Of a stretch of 64,000 nt of DNA, positions 46,417-54,027 are shown piece by piece. The stretch is taken from positions 774,222 through 838,221 of the forward strand of contig CAWGJF010000002.1 of assembly GCA_963822905.1 (NCBI GenBank), given 5' to 3'. The notes under the pieces were generated by a model that made no database searches, was not told where the DNA came from, and saw only the letters and a program-made list of their open reading frames with translations. Both the position numbers and the translations under genes were made by a program. How positions within the stretch are numbered: position 1 is the stretch's first letter; each line of letters opens with the position of its first letter. Source of the DNA: CAWGJF01 sp963822905. GTDB taxonomy: Bacteria; Bacteroidota; Ignavibacteria; Ignavibacteriales; Ignavibacteriaceae.

Positions 46417-47628
46417 CTACTGCGCAACATGTTGATATGACTGGGCCATCTTCATCCTTACAGGTTCTTCTTTCAGATGATGATTGGTATAAACACCGCC
46501 AAGCAATTCAAAACAATCTTGTATTGTCTCTGTGGTAATATTAAGTGATAAGAATTCTTCCTTATCAACTGAAATAGAAAGTACGGGGATGTTGTTGTTC
46601 CTGCCAGTAACCCTATCAACCATTTTTACAATTCCACGGAAGTTTAATTCTTCAATAGCTTCAGCCGAATCCAGACTCAGAATCTCATACATAACCTTAA
46701 ACGAAACGTTCTGCAAAACTTTAACATATCTTGCTTCGAGCTCTGAGTCTGTGAATTCGACTTCAAGGAACTGCTCACCATCAGCATCATATGTAATTTC
46801 TTTAATTTCGAGCAGATCTTCTTTTCTCGGAAGAGAAAATTCTAAGAACAAAAACTTTTTATCCGGTACAAATCTTATAGCAGGCTTCCTGTCGATTTTT
46901 AAACCTTTGAAATCCGACCTGCTTAGAATAAGCTCACAAAATTTCTCTACAGATTCCGAATTCAACTGGCCGTAGCCGAATGAATATTTCTTTACGTCAT
47001 CGGCTATCTTATTCCTTATCTTTTCCCACTCGTTGAATTTTTTACTATTGGAACCTTCAGTCTTTTGTTTCATTTCCTGGTATTCTTCAAATCGGACACG
47101 GTTCCGTGCTTCTACTCTTTCCTTCTGTTTCGACCATTTCCTGTAGTCTTTTTCAAATTCCAGCTTTAGTGCATCTAAACTTTTTTGTTTGCGGAATGGA
47201 ATAAACTCATCTTTCACATTGAATTTATACTGGTAGTAGTTATCATCTATTTTTGGTTCCGGTGGATATTTTTCATAAACAGGTTCTGTAAACGGATTTT
47301 CCTGTACAGGTTGAGGATTTGATTCCTCGAATTCTTTAAGAAGCATATTCCAGCTAACATTCAATTTATTCTGCATACTTAATTCAAGCAGGTCGGTTTC
47401 TGTACTCTGCTGTTTCTTCAGATCGCGGGTAACATAATCAGCAAGCTCTTTACCAACATTGCTCTTAAGTTTCTTCTTTTCATAATAATAACCGAGGAAT
47501 CCCCTTGTCTTAAGATCAATTGCCCGTGTGAGCAATGAATTAATATCTTCCCCCTGTAGCATCTCGATGAATTGACCATCATCAGATCTTACTTCTATTG
47601 AATATTGCATAGCTAAATCCAGGATCAA
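46417..47628 (-). CDS. Large hypothetical protein; C-terminal region resembles one linked to Mrr-type restriction proteins
   Basis: The protein has 403 residues: an N-terminal helical part, a highly charged coiled coil (about 160-225), then a mixed domain (250-390) with LEFSLPRKEDLLEIKEITY, SFKVMYEILSLDSAEAIEELNFRG, and VLSISVDKEEFLSLN. That last region resembles, from memory, a domain placed before the nuclease of some Mrr-like restriction endonucleases. No nuclease motif follows, so this copy would lack catalysis or act with a partner. It has its own terminator and no gene partner. Confidence 0.5.
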   Translation of the reverse strand: MILDLAMQYSIEVRSDDGQFIEMLQGEDINSLLTRAIDLKTRGFLGYYYEKKKLKSNVGKELADYVTRDLKKQQSTETDLLELSMQNKLNVSWNMLLKEFEESNPQPVQENPFTEPVYEKYPPEPKIDDNYYQYKFNVKDEFIPFRKQKSLDALKLEFEKDYRKWSKQKERVEARNRVRFEEYQEMKQKTEGSNSKKFNEWEKIRNKIADDVKKYSFGYGQLNSESVEKFCELILSRSDFKGLKIDRKPAIRFVPDKKFLFLEFSLPRKEDLLEIKEITYDADGEQFLEVEFTDSELEARYVKVLQNVSFKVMYEILSLDSAEAIEELNFRGIVKMVDRVTGRNNNIPVLSISVDKEEFLSLNITTETIQDCFELLGGVYTNHHLKEEPVRMKMAQSYQHVAQ

Positions 47629-48526
47629 ATTGTAAATGAATATTTTAATTAAATGGCGTGATTAGAAACCAATCATCGCCCCTTTGAGAACGCTTTACAT
47701 TTAACCATTGAGTCGTTGAATTCATTTAAATACCAGGGAAGAAAACAATCGACTCACCACAACACGGTTTTAGTATATTCAAATAGCATACCCTGAGTGG
47801 ATTCTTTATTCTTAGATTAAAATAAAAGCCGGTTGATTTTTGAATGACGACAATGACAGTTTTAGCCGTCAGTTTTGATTATTTAATATGTGGATAATAA
47901 ATCAAGTGATAGGTCTAAGTCGTTGAATAAGATAATGTTACCCGTATGAATGAAAGTGATGAAGAGTTAATAGTGAATAGTAATTAGTGATGAGTGATCA
48001 GTAAACAGTAAGGAGAGGCTAGAAGTTAGAAGGAAGATAGGAGATCAGGAAGTTAAGAGGAGAAGAAGTTGTGGCGAAAGGAAGATGTGAAGTTAAGAAG
48101 ATTTGTAAAATACTAATCTTCTGATCTTCATATGCTCAAATCTTCCCGGTATTTTGGTTCGGAGACTAAGTTTCTGATCTTCATAGGTTCAAATCTTCCA
48201 AGCACAAAAAAAATGTAACGGTGTTTCTAAGTCCCGTCCTACCTAAAATATTTTGCGTCAAGAAAATGTGTGAATGCAGCGATTAAGAAATAAAATCTGT
48301 TTGAGGAATGAAATGACGAGTTATTTTATTTCAGCGGAATGAATAACATTTTTAGCAAAAGATTTTCAGACTTGATCTTTTGATACTTTTGTACCTGTCC
48401 GTCTCTTGCGGATCACGAGAAAAGTATGAATAAAAACTAATTGATTACGATTACTTTTAAGTATAAGATAAAGGTGAACATTTTCCTTAACTTTCACGAT
48501 AATTTTACAAATCATTCTAAACATTC
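47629..48526. other. Long non-coding region with purine-to-pyrimidine element
   Basis: 898 bp with no convincing gene. From 47950 to 48095 the strand is purine-rich, then 48110-48200 is pyrimidine-rich. At the switch is a hairpin AGAAGAT/ATCTTCT (48096-48102/48116-48122). Two 30-base near-identical copies lie at 48118-48147 and 48171-48200. A TACTTTTG near 48385 resembles the Bacteroidota -7 box. The remainder shows nothing I recognise. Confidence 0.6.
48118..48200. repeat. Two copies of a 30-bp direct repeat
   Basis: Copies at 48118-48147 and 48171-48200 share TCTGATCTTCATA and TCAAATCTTCC with a few changes (26 of 30 bases by eye). Part of the pyrimidine arm of the element at 47950-48200. 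Confidence 0.7.
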
Positions 48527-49951
48527 TTGAAAACTGAAAAAATATTATTCTATTCAATCCCCTTTTTCATTATTGCAATAATGTCCCGTGCTGTTGAAGA
48601 GGTTTCCTTCCTTTATTATGCTGTACCTGTGTTGTCCCTGGTTTACATTATATATTACCTGTTTATTATGCGGAGTGAAAACCGTGGTGTCATTCCGAAT
48701 GTCCCGCCTGCCGGTAAGGCAGGAATGAGAAATCTTTCGCTGGGAGAAAAGGATTCACATTATATAATCGCATTAATTATACTCACAGGTATTTGGTTCC
48801 TGATAACGGCATTTTGGTCTCTGCACCCTGAAGTTAGTATTAAACGGGCTTTATACTTTATACTTATATCAATTGGATCGGTGTGTGCGGGTTTGTTGAG
48901 CACAAGATTAAAGATTAAAGAAAAAAGATTAAAGCAAGAAGAAAGACGAGAGACAAAAGATGTAAGTAGAGAAATCGAAAATGAAAATAAATTTCTGTCT
49001 TCTAAATTCTCACTTCTAACTTCTAACCTCTTACCTCTCACCTCTTCCCTCTTACCCGCAAACATTATCGTAATCACTCTCTGCCTGTTCTCATTAATAA
49101 CCGGGATACCTTCGGATAGCTGGACACTCGGAAATGGTAAAGGATTTGCAGGATTCTTTGGTCACCAGAACTTACTGGCCAGTATTTTGTTGTTTACAAT
49201 GCCGGGTGTGTTACTCAAGATAAAAGAAAAAGGTAAAAAGATTAAAGGAGAAGCTATTTTTTACTTTATACTTTTATCTTTGAACTTGTTAGTGCTTGCA
49301 TTAACCTACTCCCGTGCAACAATGTTTTCGCTTGCTGTTGGAATCATATTTTACCTGGTGCTTAGAAAACACTGGAAAATTATTCTCTACGGCTTTCTTC
49401 TTATAATTACTTCCGGTGTAATTGTATGGAGTATTCCTTCGCTTAAAAATGAAACAGAAAAACTAATCTACAAAGACTTCCCAACTTTCTTATATACACG
49501 CCAATGGCTGTGGGGACCATCATATAAAGCCGCTCTTAACGGCGGACTCACAGGTCTTGGTTATGGTATAAGCGATCCTTCAATCATTTTACCCAAAGGT
49601 ACAGGCTCTCATTATGATGGTGATGTTTATGAAAGAGAAAAAGGAAACAGCACGTTTGCGTTGATTGAGGAAACAGGATTGATTGGGTTAGCACTATTTA
49701 TTCTACTTATAGGATTTACAATAAAGATTGGATGCATGGATGCAGCATGGATGCATGATCAAAATTCTAATTCAGTCATGCAATCATACAATCATTCATT
49801 CCTGCTGTCTGCGCTGGTTGCTTTCCTTGTCCATTCCCAGTTTGAAGCGTGGATGACCGGTGTTGGTTCAGTTCAGTTGCCGTTGTTTTTCTTCTATATA
49901 GGTTTGTTTGTTAAAGGTTCAAAGTTCAAGAGTTCAAAGTTTGAGGGTTAG
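48527..49951 (+). CDS. O-antigen ligase/polymerase family membrane protein with two repeat-derived insertions
   Basis: The protein has 474 residues and about ten membrane helices (TTG start, no clear ribosome binding site). The family core is GHQNLLASILLFTMPG near residue 215, ALTYSRATMFSLAVG near 255, and the large periplasmic loop with a late GLTGLGYGISDPS and KGNSTFALIEETGLIGL. These are Wzy/WaaL (Wzy_C) features. Residues about 54-72 and 127-177 are encoded by intergenic-type repeats (listed separately) and break no helix. It joins or polymerises surface polysaccharide units. Confidence 0.88.
   Translation: MKTEKILFYSIPFFIIAIMSRAVEEVSFLYYAVPVLSLVYIIYYLFIMRSENRGVIPNVPPAGKAGMRNLSLGEKDSHYIIALIILTGIWFLITAFWSLHPEVSIKRALYFILISIGSVCAGLLSTRLKIKEKRLKQEERRETKDVSREIENENKFLSSKFSLLTSNLLPLTSSLLPANIIVITLCLFSLITGIPSDSWTLGNGKGFAGFFGHQNLLASILLFTMPGVLLKIKEKGKKIKGEAIFYFILLSLNLLVLALTYSRATMFSLAVGIIFYLVLRKHWKIILYGFLLIITSGVIVWSIPSLKNETEKLIYKDFPTFLYTRQWLWGPSYKAALNGGLTGLGYGISDPSIILPKGTGSHYDGDVYEREKGNSTFALIEETGLIGLALFILLIGFTIKIGCMDAAWMHDQNSNSVMQSYNHSFLLSALVAFLVHSQFEAWMTGVGSVQLPLFFFYIGLFVKGSKFKSSKFEG
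48688..48740. repeat. REP-like palindromic element inside a coding gene
   Basis: A ~53-bp element starting GTGTCATTCCGAATGTCCCG with the palindrome CCTGCC-GGTAA-GGCAGG (48707-48723). The same palindrome core, followed by AAT, recurs at 53958-53990, and GTGTCATTCC recurs near 54940. Here it is read in frame as residues 54-72 of the O-antigen ligase-like protein. Confidence 0.75.
48904..49058. repeat. Purine-to-pyrimidine element inside a coding gene
   Basis: Bases 48904-48990 are strongly purine-rich, 48993-49058 pyrimidine-rich with repeated TTCTAAC and CACCTCT words. The same words fill the intergenic arrays at 54.8-56.7 kb. It encodes a Lys/Glu stretch then a Ser/Leu stretch in a loop between helices. 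Confidence 0.7.
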
Positions 49952-50020
49952 TGTTCAGAGTTCGAGGTTTGTTTGTTAAAGGTTCGAAGTTCAAGAGTTC
50001 AAAATTAATTAACAGTTAAA
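49915..50020. repeat. Left-hand word repeats before the four-helix-bundle gene
   Basis: Repeated words GTTCAAAGTTCAAGAGTTC and GGTTCGAAGTTC. They are the reverse complement of the words in the tandem array at 50459-50850, so the intervening gene lies between repeats of opposite orientation. The left end overlaps the last codons of the ligase gene. Confidence 0.7.
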
Positions 50021-50028
50021 GGAATTTT

Positions 50029-50391
50029 ATGAAAATAAAAAGATTTGAAGATATTGATTCCTGGAAAGCAGGAAGAGAATTAACAAAAATTATTTATGAT
50101 CTGACATCAAAAGGATCTTTCAATAAGGACTTTGGACTTAAAGATCAGATTCAAAGAGCTTCTGTATCCATAATAGCAAATATTGCAGAAGGTTTTGATT
50201 CAAAATCAAACAAAGCATTCATTAACTTTCTGAATTATTCATTCAGATCTGCATCTGAAGTTCAGTCATTGTTATATGTAGCATTTGATCAGAAGTATAT
50301 TAATGAAAGTGATTTTAATATTGCATATGAGCAATGTAATGAAATTAAAAATCTGATCGGTGGGTTTATACGCTATTTAAAAAGTTCTTAA
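50029..50391 (+). CDS. Four-helix-bundle protein (S23/23S rRNA-intervening-sequence family)
   Basis: The protein has 120 residues: FEDIDSWKAGRELTKIIYDL at the start, QIQRASVSIIANIAEGFD-KSNKAFINFLNYSFRSASEVQSLL in the middle, and a last helix. This is the four-helix-bundle family first found in rRNA intervening sequences; the Avd proteins of diversity-generating retroelements share the fold. Function unknown. No reverse transcriptase is nearby. It starts after AAAGGAATT and is flanked on both sides by word repeats. Confidence 0.88.
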   Translation: MKIKRFEDIDSWKAGRELTKIIYDLTSKGSFNKDFGLKDQIQRASVSIIANIAEGFDSKSNKAFINFLNYSFRSASEVQSLLYVAFDQKYINESDFNIAYEQCNEIKNLIGGFIRYLKSS

Positions 50392-50458
50392 AAGCTAATT
50401 AAGCGTTAGGAAGTTTCATAAGAGTTATAGAGTTTCAGTGTTCCAGGTTCAAAGTTTA

Positions 50459-50850
50459 TAACATCGAACTCCCTAACCTTGAACTAATTAACTTCGAACT
50501 CCCTAACCTTGAACTAATTAACTTCGAACTCCCTAACCTTGAACTAATTAACATCGAACTCCCTAACCTTGAACTAATTAACTTCGAACTCCCTAACATT
50601 GAACTCTCTAACTTCGAACTCCCTAACTTGAACTCTCTAACTTCGAACTCCCTAACCTTGAACTTTAACTTCGAACTCCCTAACCTTGAACTAATTAACA
50701 TCGAACTCCCTAACCTTGAACTAATTAACATCGAACTCCCTAACCTTGAACTAATTAACATCGAACTCCCTAACCTTGAACTAATTAACTTCGAACTCCC
50801 TAACCTTGAACTCTCTAACTTCGAACTCCCTAACCGTGAACTAATCAACT
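50459..50850. repeat. Thirteen-copy 30-bp tandem repeat
   Basis: The unit TTCGAACTCCCTAACCTTG plus AACTAATTAA recurs 13 times with start-to-start spacing of 30 bp (two copies are 28-29 bp). Because 30 is divisible by three, both strands show repetitive open frames (for example a 10-residue ELPNLELINI repeat), which are not genes. Variants ACATCG/ACTTCG and AACTCTCTA mark sub-families. Confidence 0.95.
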
Positions 50851-50935
50851 TTGCACTTAAAGAACATTAAACTCTTTAACTTTACATTAACAAAAGAACC
50901 TCCCCCACCTTTGCAGATGAGGGAGTAACCACCAC

Positions 50936-51619
50936 TTAAGATGTGAAGGTTGAGGAATAGTGAACCGCCTCGTTATTATTTCCGAGTGTTATAAGTGAAA
51001 AGTACCCGAATGTATCCTGGTAACTGCTAATCAGTTGTTGTATTGAGGAATCAGGCGTAATAGAGAAGATAAGATTAGTATCCAGATCGAGAGGAGTACT
51101 TGCCGAACTAAAATGAATGAACGCATATGGATCTAAGTTTACATCTGTAGGATTGCTAAGATAAATAACCATAGAAAGCAGACAGTTCAATTCAACTAAA
51201 TTATCTATATTGTTATCATGCCCTATTGCATTAAGCTCCAAAGCTATTTCTGTTGAAGCTATAGTAACAGAAACTGTTGAAACTGCAAAACCATATTCAG
51301 GCACAAGCAATGCTTTTGGTGTGATTGAATCAGGTTGTGCATAATTGTAGTTTTTCCTGAATACATAGTTAAATGCAGACAGTCCTTCTGGCGTATCCTG
51401 CTTCCAGAACCCTTTTAGCTCTGATAACGAATATACCGCCTTCGAAAATTTAACCGTTGTCGCAAACCTGGATCTTCTTTCTTTAGAAGCTTCATCATTC
51501 CCCGGTATAAATGAATCAGGATTTATTCCTACTATGTTTTTTCCGTTACGCTGGCGGAATTGTACATCCCCAACTTTTCCGCTTACTCTTCCGAGTACTT
51601 GTTTTGATAAACGTGCCAT
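50936..51619 (-). CDS. DUF6266-like hypothetical protein
   Basis: The protein has 227 residues. The start MARLSKQVLGRVSGKVGDVQFRQ is like the DUF6266 family of Bacteroidota, whose function is unknown. After about residue 110 it is beta-rich. It has no signal peptide. It stands alone between two repeat zones. Confidence 0.6.
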   Translation of the reverse strand: MARLSKQVLGRVSGKVGDVQFRQRNGKNIVGINPDSFIPGNDEASKERRSRFATTVKFSKAVYSLSELKGFWKQDTPEGLSAFNYVFRKNYNYAQPDSITPKALLVPEYGFAVSTVSVTIASTEIALELNAIGHDNNIDNLVELNCLLSMVIYLSNPTDVNLDPYAFIHFSSASTPLDLDTNLIFSITPDSSIQQLISSYQDTFGYFSLITLGNNNEAVHYSSTFTS

Positions 51620-52053
51620 TTTTAAAATTCCTTTATTTTTTAACTATTTATTTAATTATGTGTGTTTGGGCTCAAACGTAACCCATTCGTATTAAGTGGG
51701 GGGTGCGCGTGCTGAAAATAATCTTGATATAAATTCCTGCCTTTGTGGCATAAGTAATTGTGATATTCTGAAGTACGATATCTTATTGGGATTTGCAGCC
51801 AGACTAGTGAGAATCGTTTCAAGCCAACTTAAGCGCAAGGTTAAGCCAATGTTAGCCAGAAAAAAAGTGCCCGATTTTTTACTTGTCTTCAAAATTTTTA
51901 AGCTGTTATTGTTATTATGAATTATTTAATTTGTTCTTGTCTATCATTACTTGCATTATTGCTTATTTTTCCAATAAATTATTTTTTAAAGCAGACGGCA
52001 AATCGGCAGAAAAAAAAGTAAAGTAAGTAGAGAATCATTTTTTGGAGAATCAT
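51620..52053. other. Divergent intergenic region, 434 bp
   Basis: Between two divergent genes. Bases 51690-51900 are slightly more GC-rich and free of repeats. I see no RNA gene or hairpin with a clear stem. A GGAG ribosome binding site precedes 52054. Confidence 0.5.
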
Positions 52054-52725
52054 ATGACCATAGCGGCTGCCAAAACGAACAAAATTGAAATAGAGGGAAT
52101 AACAGAGATTCAAACCGATGAAAGTGAAGATACTGCCTCACCCGAAGAAGCGAAAGATGAAATAGTTAGAACCCTGCAAGAGAACAAAGACTTCTTTTTA
52201 AGATTGGTCCACTATGCAGAAAAGAAAATAAAGTATTTATATAAAGGCGGTAATATTAGCGGACATACAGGGATGGATATAGTACAGATGACACTGGAAA
52301 GGATAATAAAAGGAAAAAGAAAATGGAACAGGCAGAAGATACCACGTATTGAAAGCTTCCTGCATCTTGCAGTTTTCAGCGTTATAAGAGATGAACATAA
52401 TAAGGCAAAAAAGTTTGCAACACTGGATATGTACGATGCAGATGGAAGGTTTGATGAAAACAGGTTTCCTGAATTTATAAAAGAATGTTACGCACACGAT
52501 TTCAGTAAAAAATTGTTTGAAGATGATTTTGAACAACTTTTAACAATGCTTCAAAAAGATATTGAGACAGACATAGATGGATATTTTGTCCTTGAAGAAA
52601 TATTGAAAGGGAACGATTCTAATATTTCTATTGCAGATAAGCTGGGAATTGAAATAAAAGATGTTGTTAACGCAAAAAAGAGAATTAAAAACAAAACAAA
52701 ATTATTTTTAAAGAAAGTAAAATGA
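52054..52725 (+). CDS. Sigma-70-family-like protein (ECF-like)
   Basis: The protein has 223 residues from ATG 52054, which follows GGAG, rather than the upstream TTG 52042. Residues about 70-125 resemble sigma region 2 (GMDIVQMTLERIIKGKRKW-R-KIPRIESFLHLAVFSVIRDEHNK) and 190-215 resemble region 4 (ISIADKLGIEIKDVVNAKKRIKNK). An acidic N-terminal extension precedes. It may direct RNA polymerase to a few promoters. The next gene starts 19 bp later. Confidence 0.65.
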   Translation: MTIAAAKTNKIEIEGITEIQTDESEDTASPEEAKDEIVRTLQENKDFFLRLVHYAEKKIKYLYKGGNISGHTGMDIVQMTLERIIKGKRKWNRQKIPRIESFLHLAVFSVIRDEHNKAKKFATLDMYDADGRFDENRFPEFIKECYAHDFSKKLFEDDFEQLLTMLQKDIETDIDGYFVLEEILKGNDSNISIADKLGIEIKDVVNAKKRIKNKTKLFLKKVK

Positions 52726-52744
52726 TAAAATCAACGGAGGTTCA

Positions 52745-53117
52745 ATGGATGCCACAAAGCGGGTGGCTAATTTCATTTATTTTATTACGGATACAGAAGA
52801 GGAGGAATTAACCCAGGTAAAAAATGAATTAAGAGATGCAGGAATAGAACCGGATGATATTCCTGAAATTATTTCCGGGACGATCCGCAGAAGCAGTGCG
52901 GAATACAAAATTGAAAGGGGTAAAAAGTTTAAGAGCAAATTTTATAAAGCATCTTAAGGACAGCGGTCTCCTGTCAATAAGTCAGGAATTGACAGATGCT
53001 GGTAATGGATTGGCGATTGCTTACAGGAAAAAAATATCCGGGGAAGATAGTTCGCCGGATATAGATGCTGCTTTGCTTGATATGATCAGAAAGGCGAAGG
53101 AGGAAAACAAGGATTAA
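52745..53117 (+). CDS. Small partner protein of the sigma-like gene, one frameshift
   Basis: ATG 52745 follows a strong GGAGG. The first frame (70 residues, ATKRVANFIYFITDTEEEEL) and a second overlapping frame (LRANFIKHLKDSGLLSISQELTDAGNGLAIAYRK) join near 52915-52950 into one protein of about 123 residues if one base is removed (a GGGG or AAAAA run is a candidate). Alternatively they are two overlapping genes. No family recognised. Its position between a sigma-like gene and a metallopeptidase suggests a regulator. Confidence 0.5.
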
Positions 53118-53157
53118 CATTATTCTGCTATCAACGTTCCTCTTCTGTCTTTACATT

Positions 53158-53225
53158 TTCTACCTCACCCCTGCCCCTCTCCTTACAAATGAGAGAGGTT
53201 TTGGGTTTGTGGTTACTACTTTTAT
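53158..53225. repeat. Flanking repeat R1, left copy
   Basis: A 68-bp sequence with TACCTCACCCCTGCCCCTCTCC and an inverted GAGAGAGG. A nearly identical copy is at 53739-53804, after the DUF559 gene. Confidence 0.85.
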
Positions 53226-53283
53226 TTATGTTTCTATCTCACAAGGGAGTCAGAAATATGAATATTAAGAAATGAATAATAAC

Positions 53284-53330
53284 AATCTTCCTCTCCTTAA
53301 AAAGGAGAGGAATTAAAGGTGAGGTTAAAA
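53284..53330. repeat. Flanking repeat R2, left copy
   Basis: Perfect hairpin CCTCTCCTT-AAA-AAGGAGAGG then AATTAAAGGTGAGG. The copy after the gene (53931-54010) has an extra palindrome inserted. The R2 tail is the approximate reverse complement of the R1 head, so R1 and R2 bracket a unit. Confidence 0.85.
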
Positions 53331-53356
53331 TAAATACTAAACTTTCAGATAATTAA

Positions 53357-53734
53357 ATGACAAAACATTTTAATAAACCTTCACAAAAAAACAAGCGAAG
53401 GTCGCTCCGGCAAAGCCAGACTCTCTGTGAAGAGCTTGCCTGGAAGTATTTACGTAACAGGCAGCTTTTGGGTTATAAATTCAGACGACAATATTCAATC
53501 GACCGTTATATTATAGATTTTTACTGCCCTGAGTTAAAACTTGCTGTTGAGATTGACGGGGCTTCACATAATTCAGTCAAACAAAAACAAAAAGATTTAG
53601 TAAGAGAAAATTATTTAAAAGAGTTTAATGTTGAATTCATAAGAATTAAAGATGAGGAGTTATTAGGGAATTCCGAAAAGGCGTTTCTTAAGATTGAAGA
53701 GGCGGTTAAAAGGTTAGAGAAAAAGATGGAATGA
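53357..53734 (+). CDS. DUF559 endonuclease-like protein
   Basis: The protein has 125 residues: RSLRQSQTLCEELAWKYLRNRQL, KFRRQYSIDRYIIDFYCPELKLAVEIDGASH, then EFIRIKDEELL. It is a DUF559/Vsr-like restriction-endonuclease fold; Asp in IDFYC and Glu in AVEIDG are the usual acidic pair. It is bracketed by repeats R1/R2 on both sides, an arrangement suggesting the gene and its repeats move as a unit. Function not established. Confidence 0.85.
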   Translation: MTKHFNKPSQKNKRRSLRQSQTLCEELAWKYLRNRQLLGYKFRRQYSIDRYIIDFYCPELKLAVEIDGASHNSVKQKQKDLVRENYLKEFNVEFIRIKDEELLGNSEKAFLKIEEAVKRLEKKME

Positions 53735-53738
53735 ATTA

Positions 53739-53804
53739 TTCTACCTCACCCCTGCCCCTCTCCTTACAAATGAGAGGGGTTTTGGGTTTGTGGTTACTAC
53801 TTTA
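53739..53804. repeat. Flanking repeat R1, right copy
   Basis: Near-identical to 53158-53225. It begins 5 bp after the DUF559 stop codon. Confidence 0.85.
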
Positions 53805-53930
53805 CGCTTTAGTTTTTATCATTTGAAATAGAAAGTTATTGAATCCAAATATTAAACAATTATCTCTGAACAATCTCACTCCATTTGAATGGAGCGTATT
53901 AATTACCAATGCACTGTAATAACTATTTAT

Positions 53931-54010
53931 AATCTTCCTCTCCTTAACAAGGAGAGGCCTGCCTGCCGAAACTGTAAATGTGTAGGCAGGAATTAAAGGT
54001 GAGGTAAAAA
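53931..54010. repeat. Flanking repeat R2, right copy, with nested palindrome
   Basis: Same as 53284-53330 but with 33 extra bases at 53958-53990 between GGAGAGG and AATTAAAGG. The extra segment is a REP-like palindrome (CCTGCCTGCC...GGCAGG), the same type as at 48688-48740. AGG occurs on both sides of the insertion. Confidence 0.85.
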
Positions 54011-54027
54011 AACAGGAAAGAAATTAG

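Noticed and set aside
46338..46538. 66-residue plus-strand frame after the flippase
   Set aside because: It runs through a terminator hairpin and overlaps the end of a well-supported minus-strand gene; no family resemblance.
48760..49077. 105-residue minus-strand frame inside the O-antigen ligase gene
   Set aside because: It is the complement of the purine/pyrimidine element and helices; no support of its own.
50456..50848. 130-residue minus-strand frame with SSRLGSSKL repeats
   Set aside because: It is a translation of the 30-bp tandem array; the opposite strand is open too, and there is no ribosome binding site.
50459..50850. CRISPR array
   Set aside because: Units are contiguous 30-bp repeats without unique spacers, and no cas genes are near.
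50628..50870. 80-residue plus-strand frame with ELPNLELINI repeats
   Set aside because: Same tandem array read on the other strand; not a gene.
51692..51920. Overlapping short frames on both strands (66 and 74 residues)
   Set aside because: Neither has a ribosome binding site or recognisable motif; they mirror each other.
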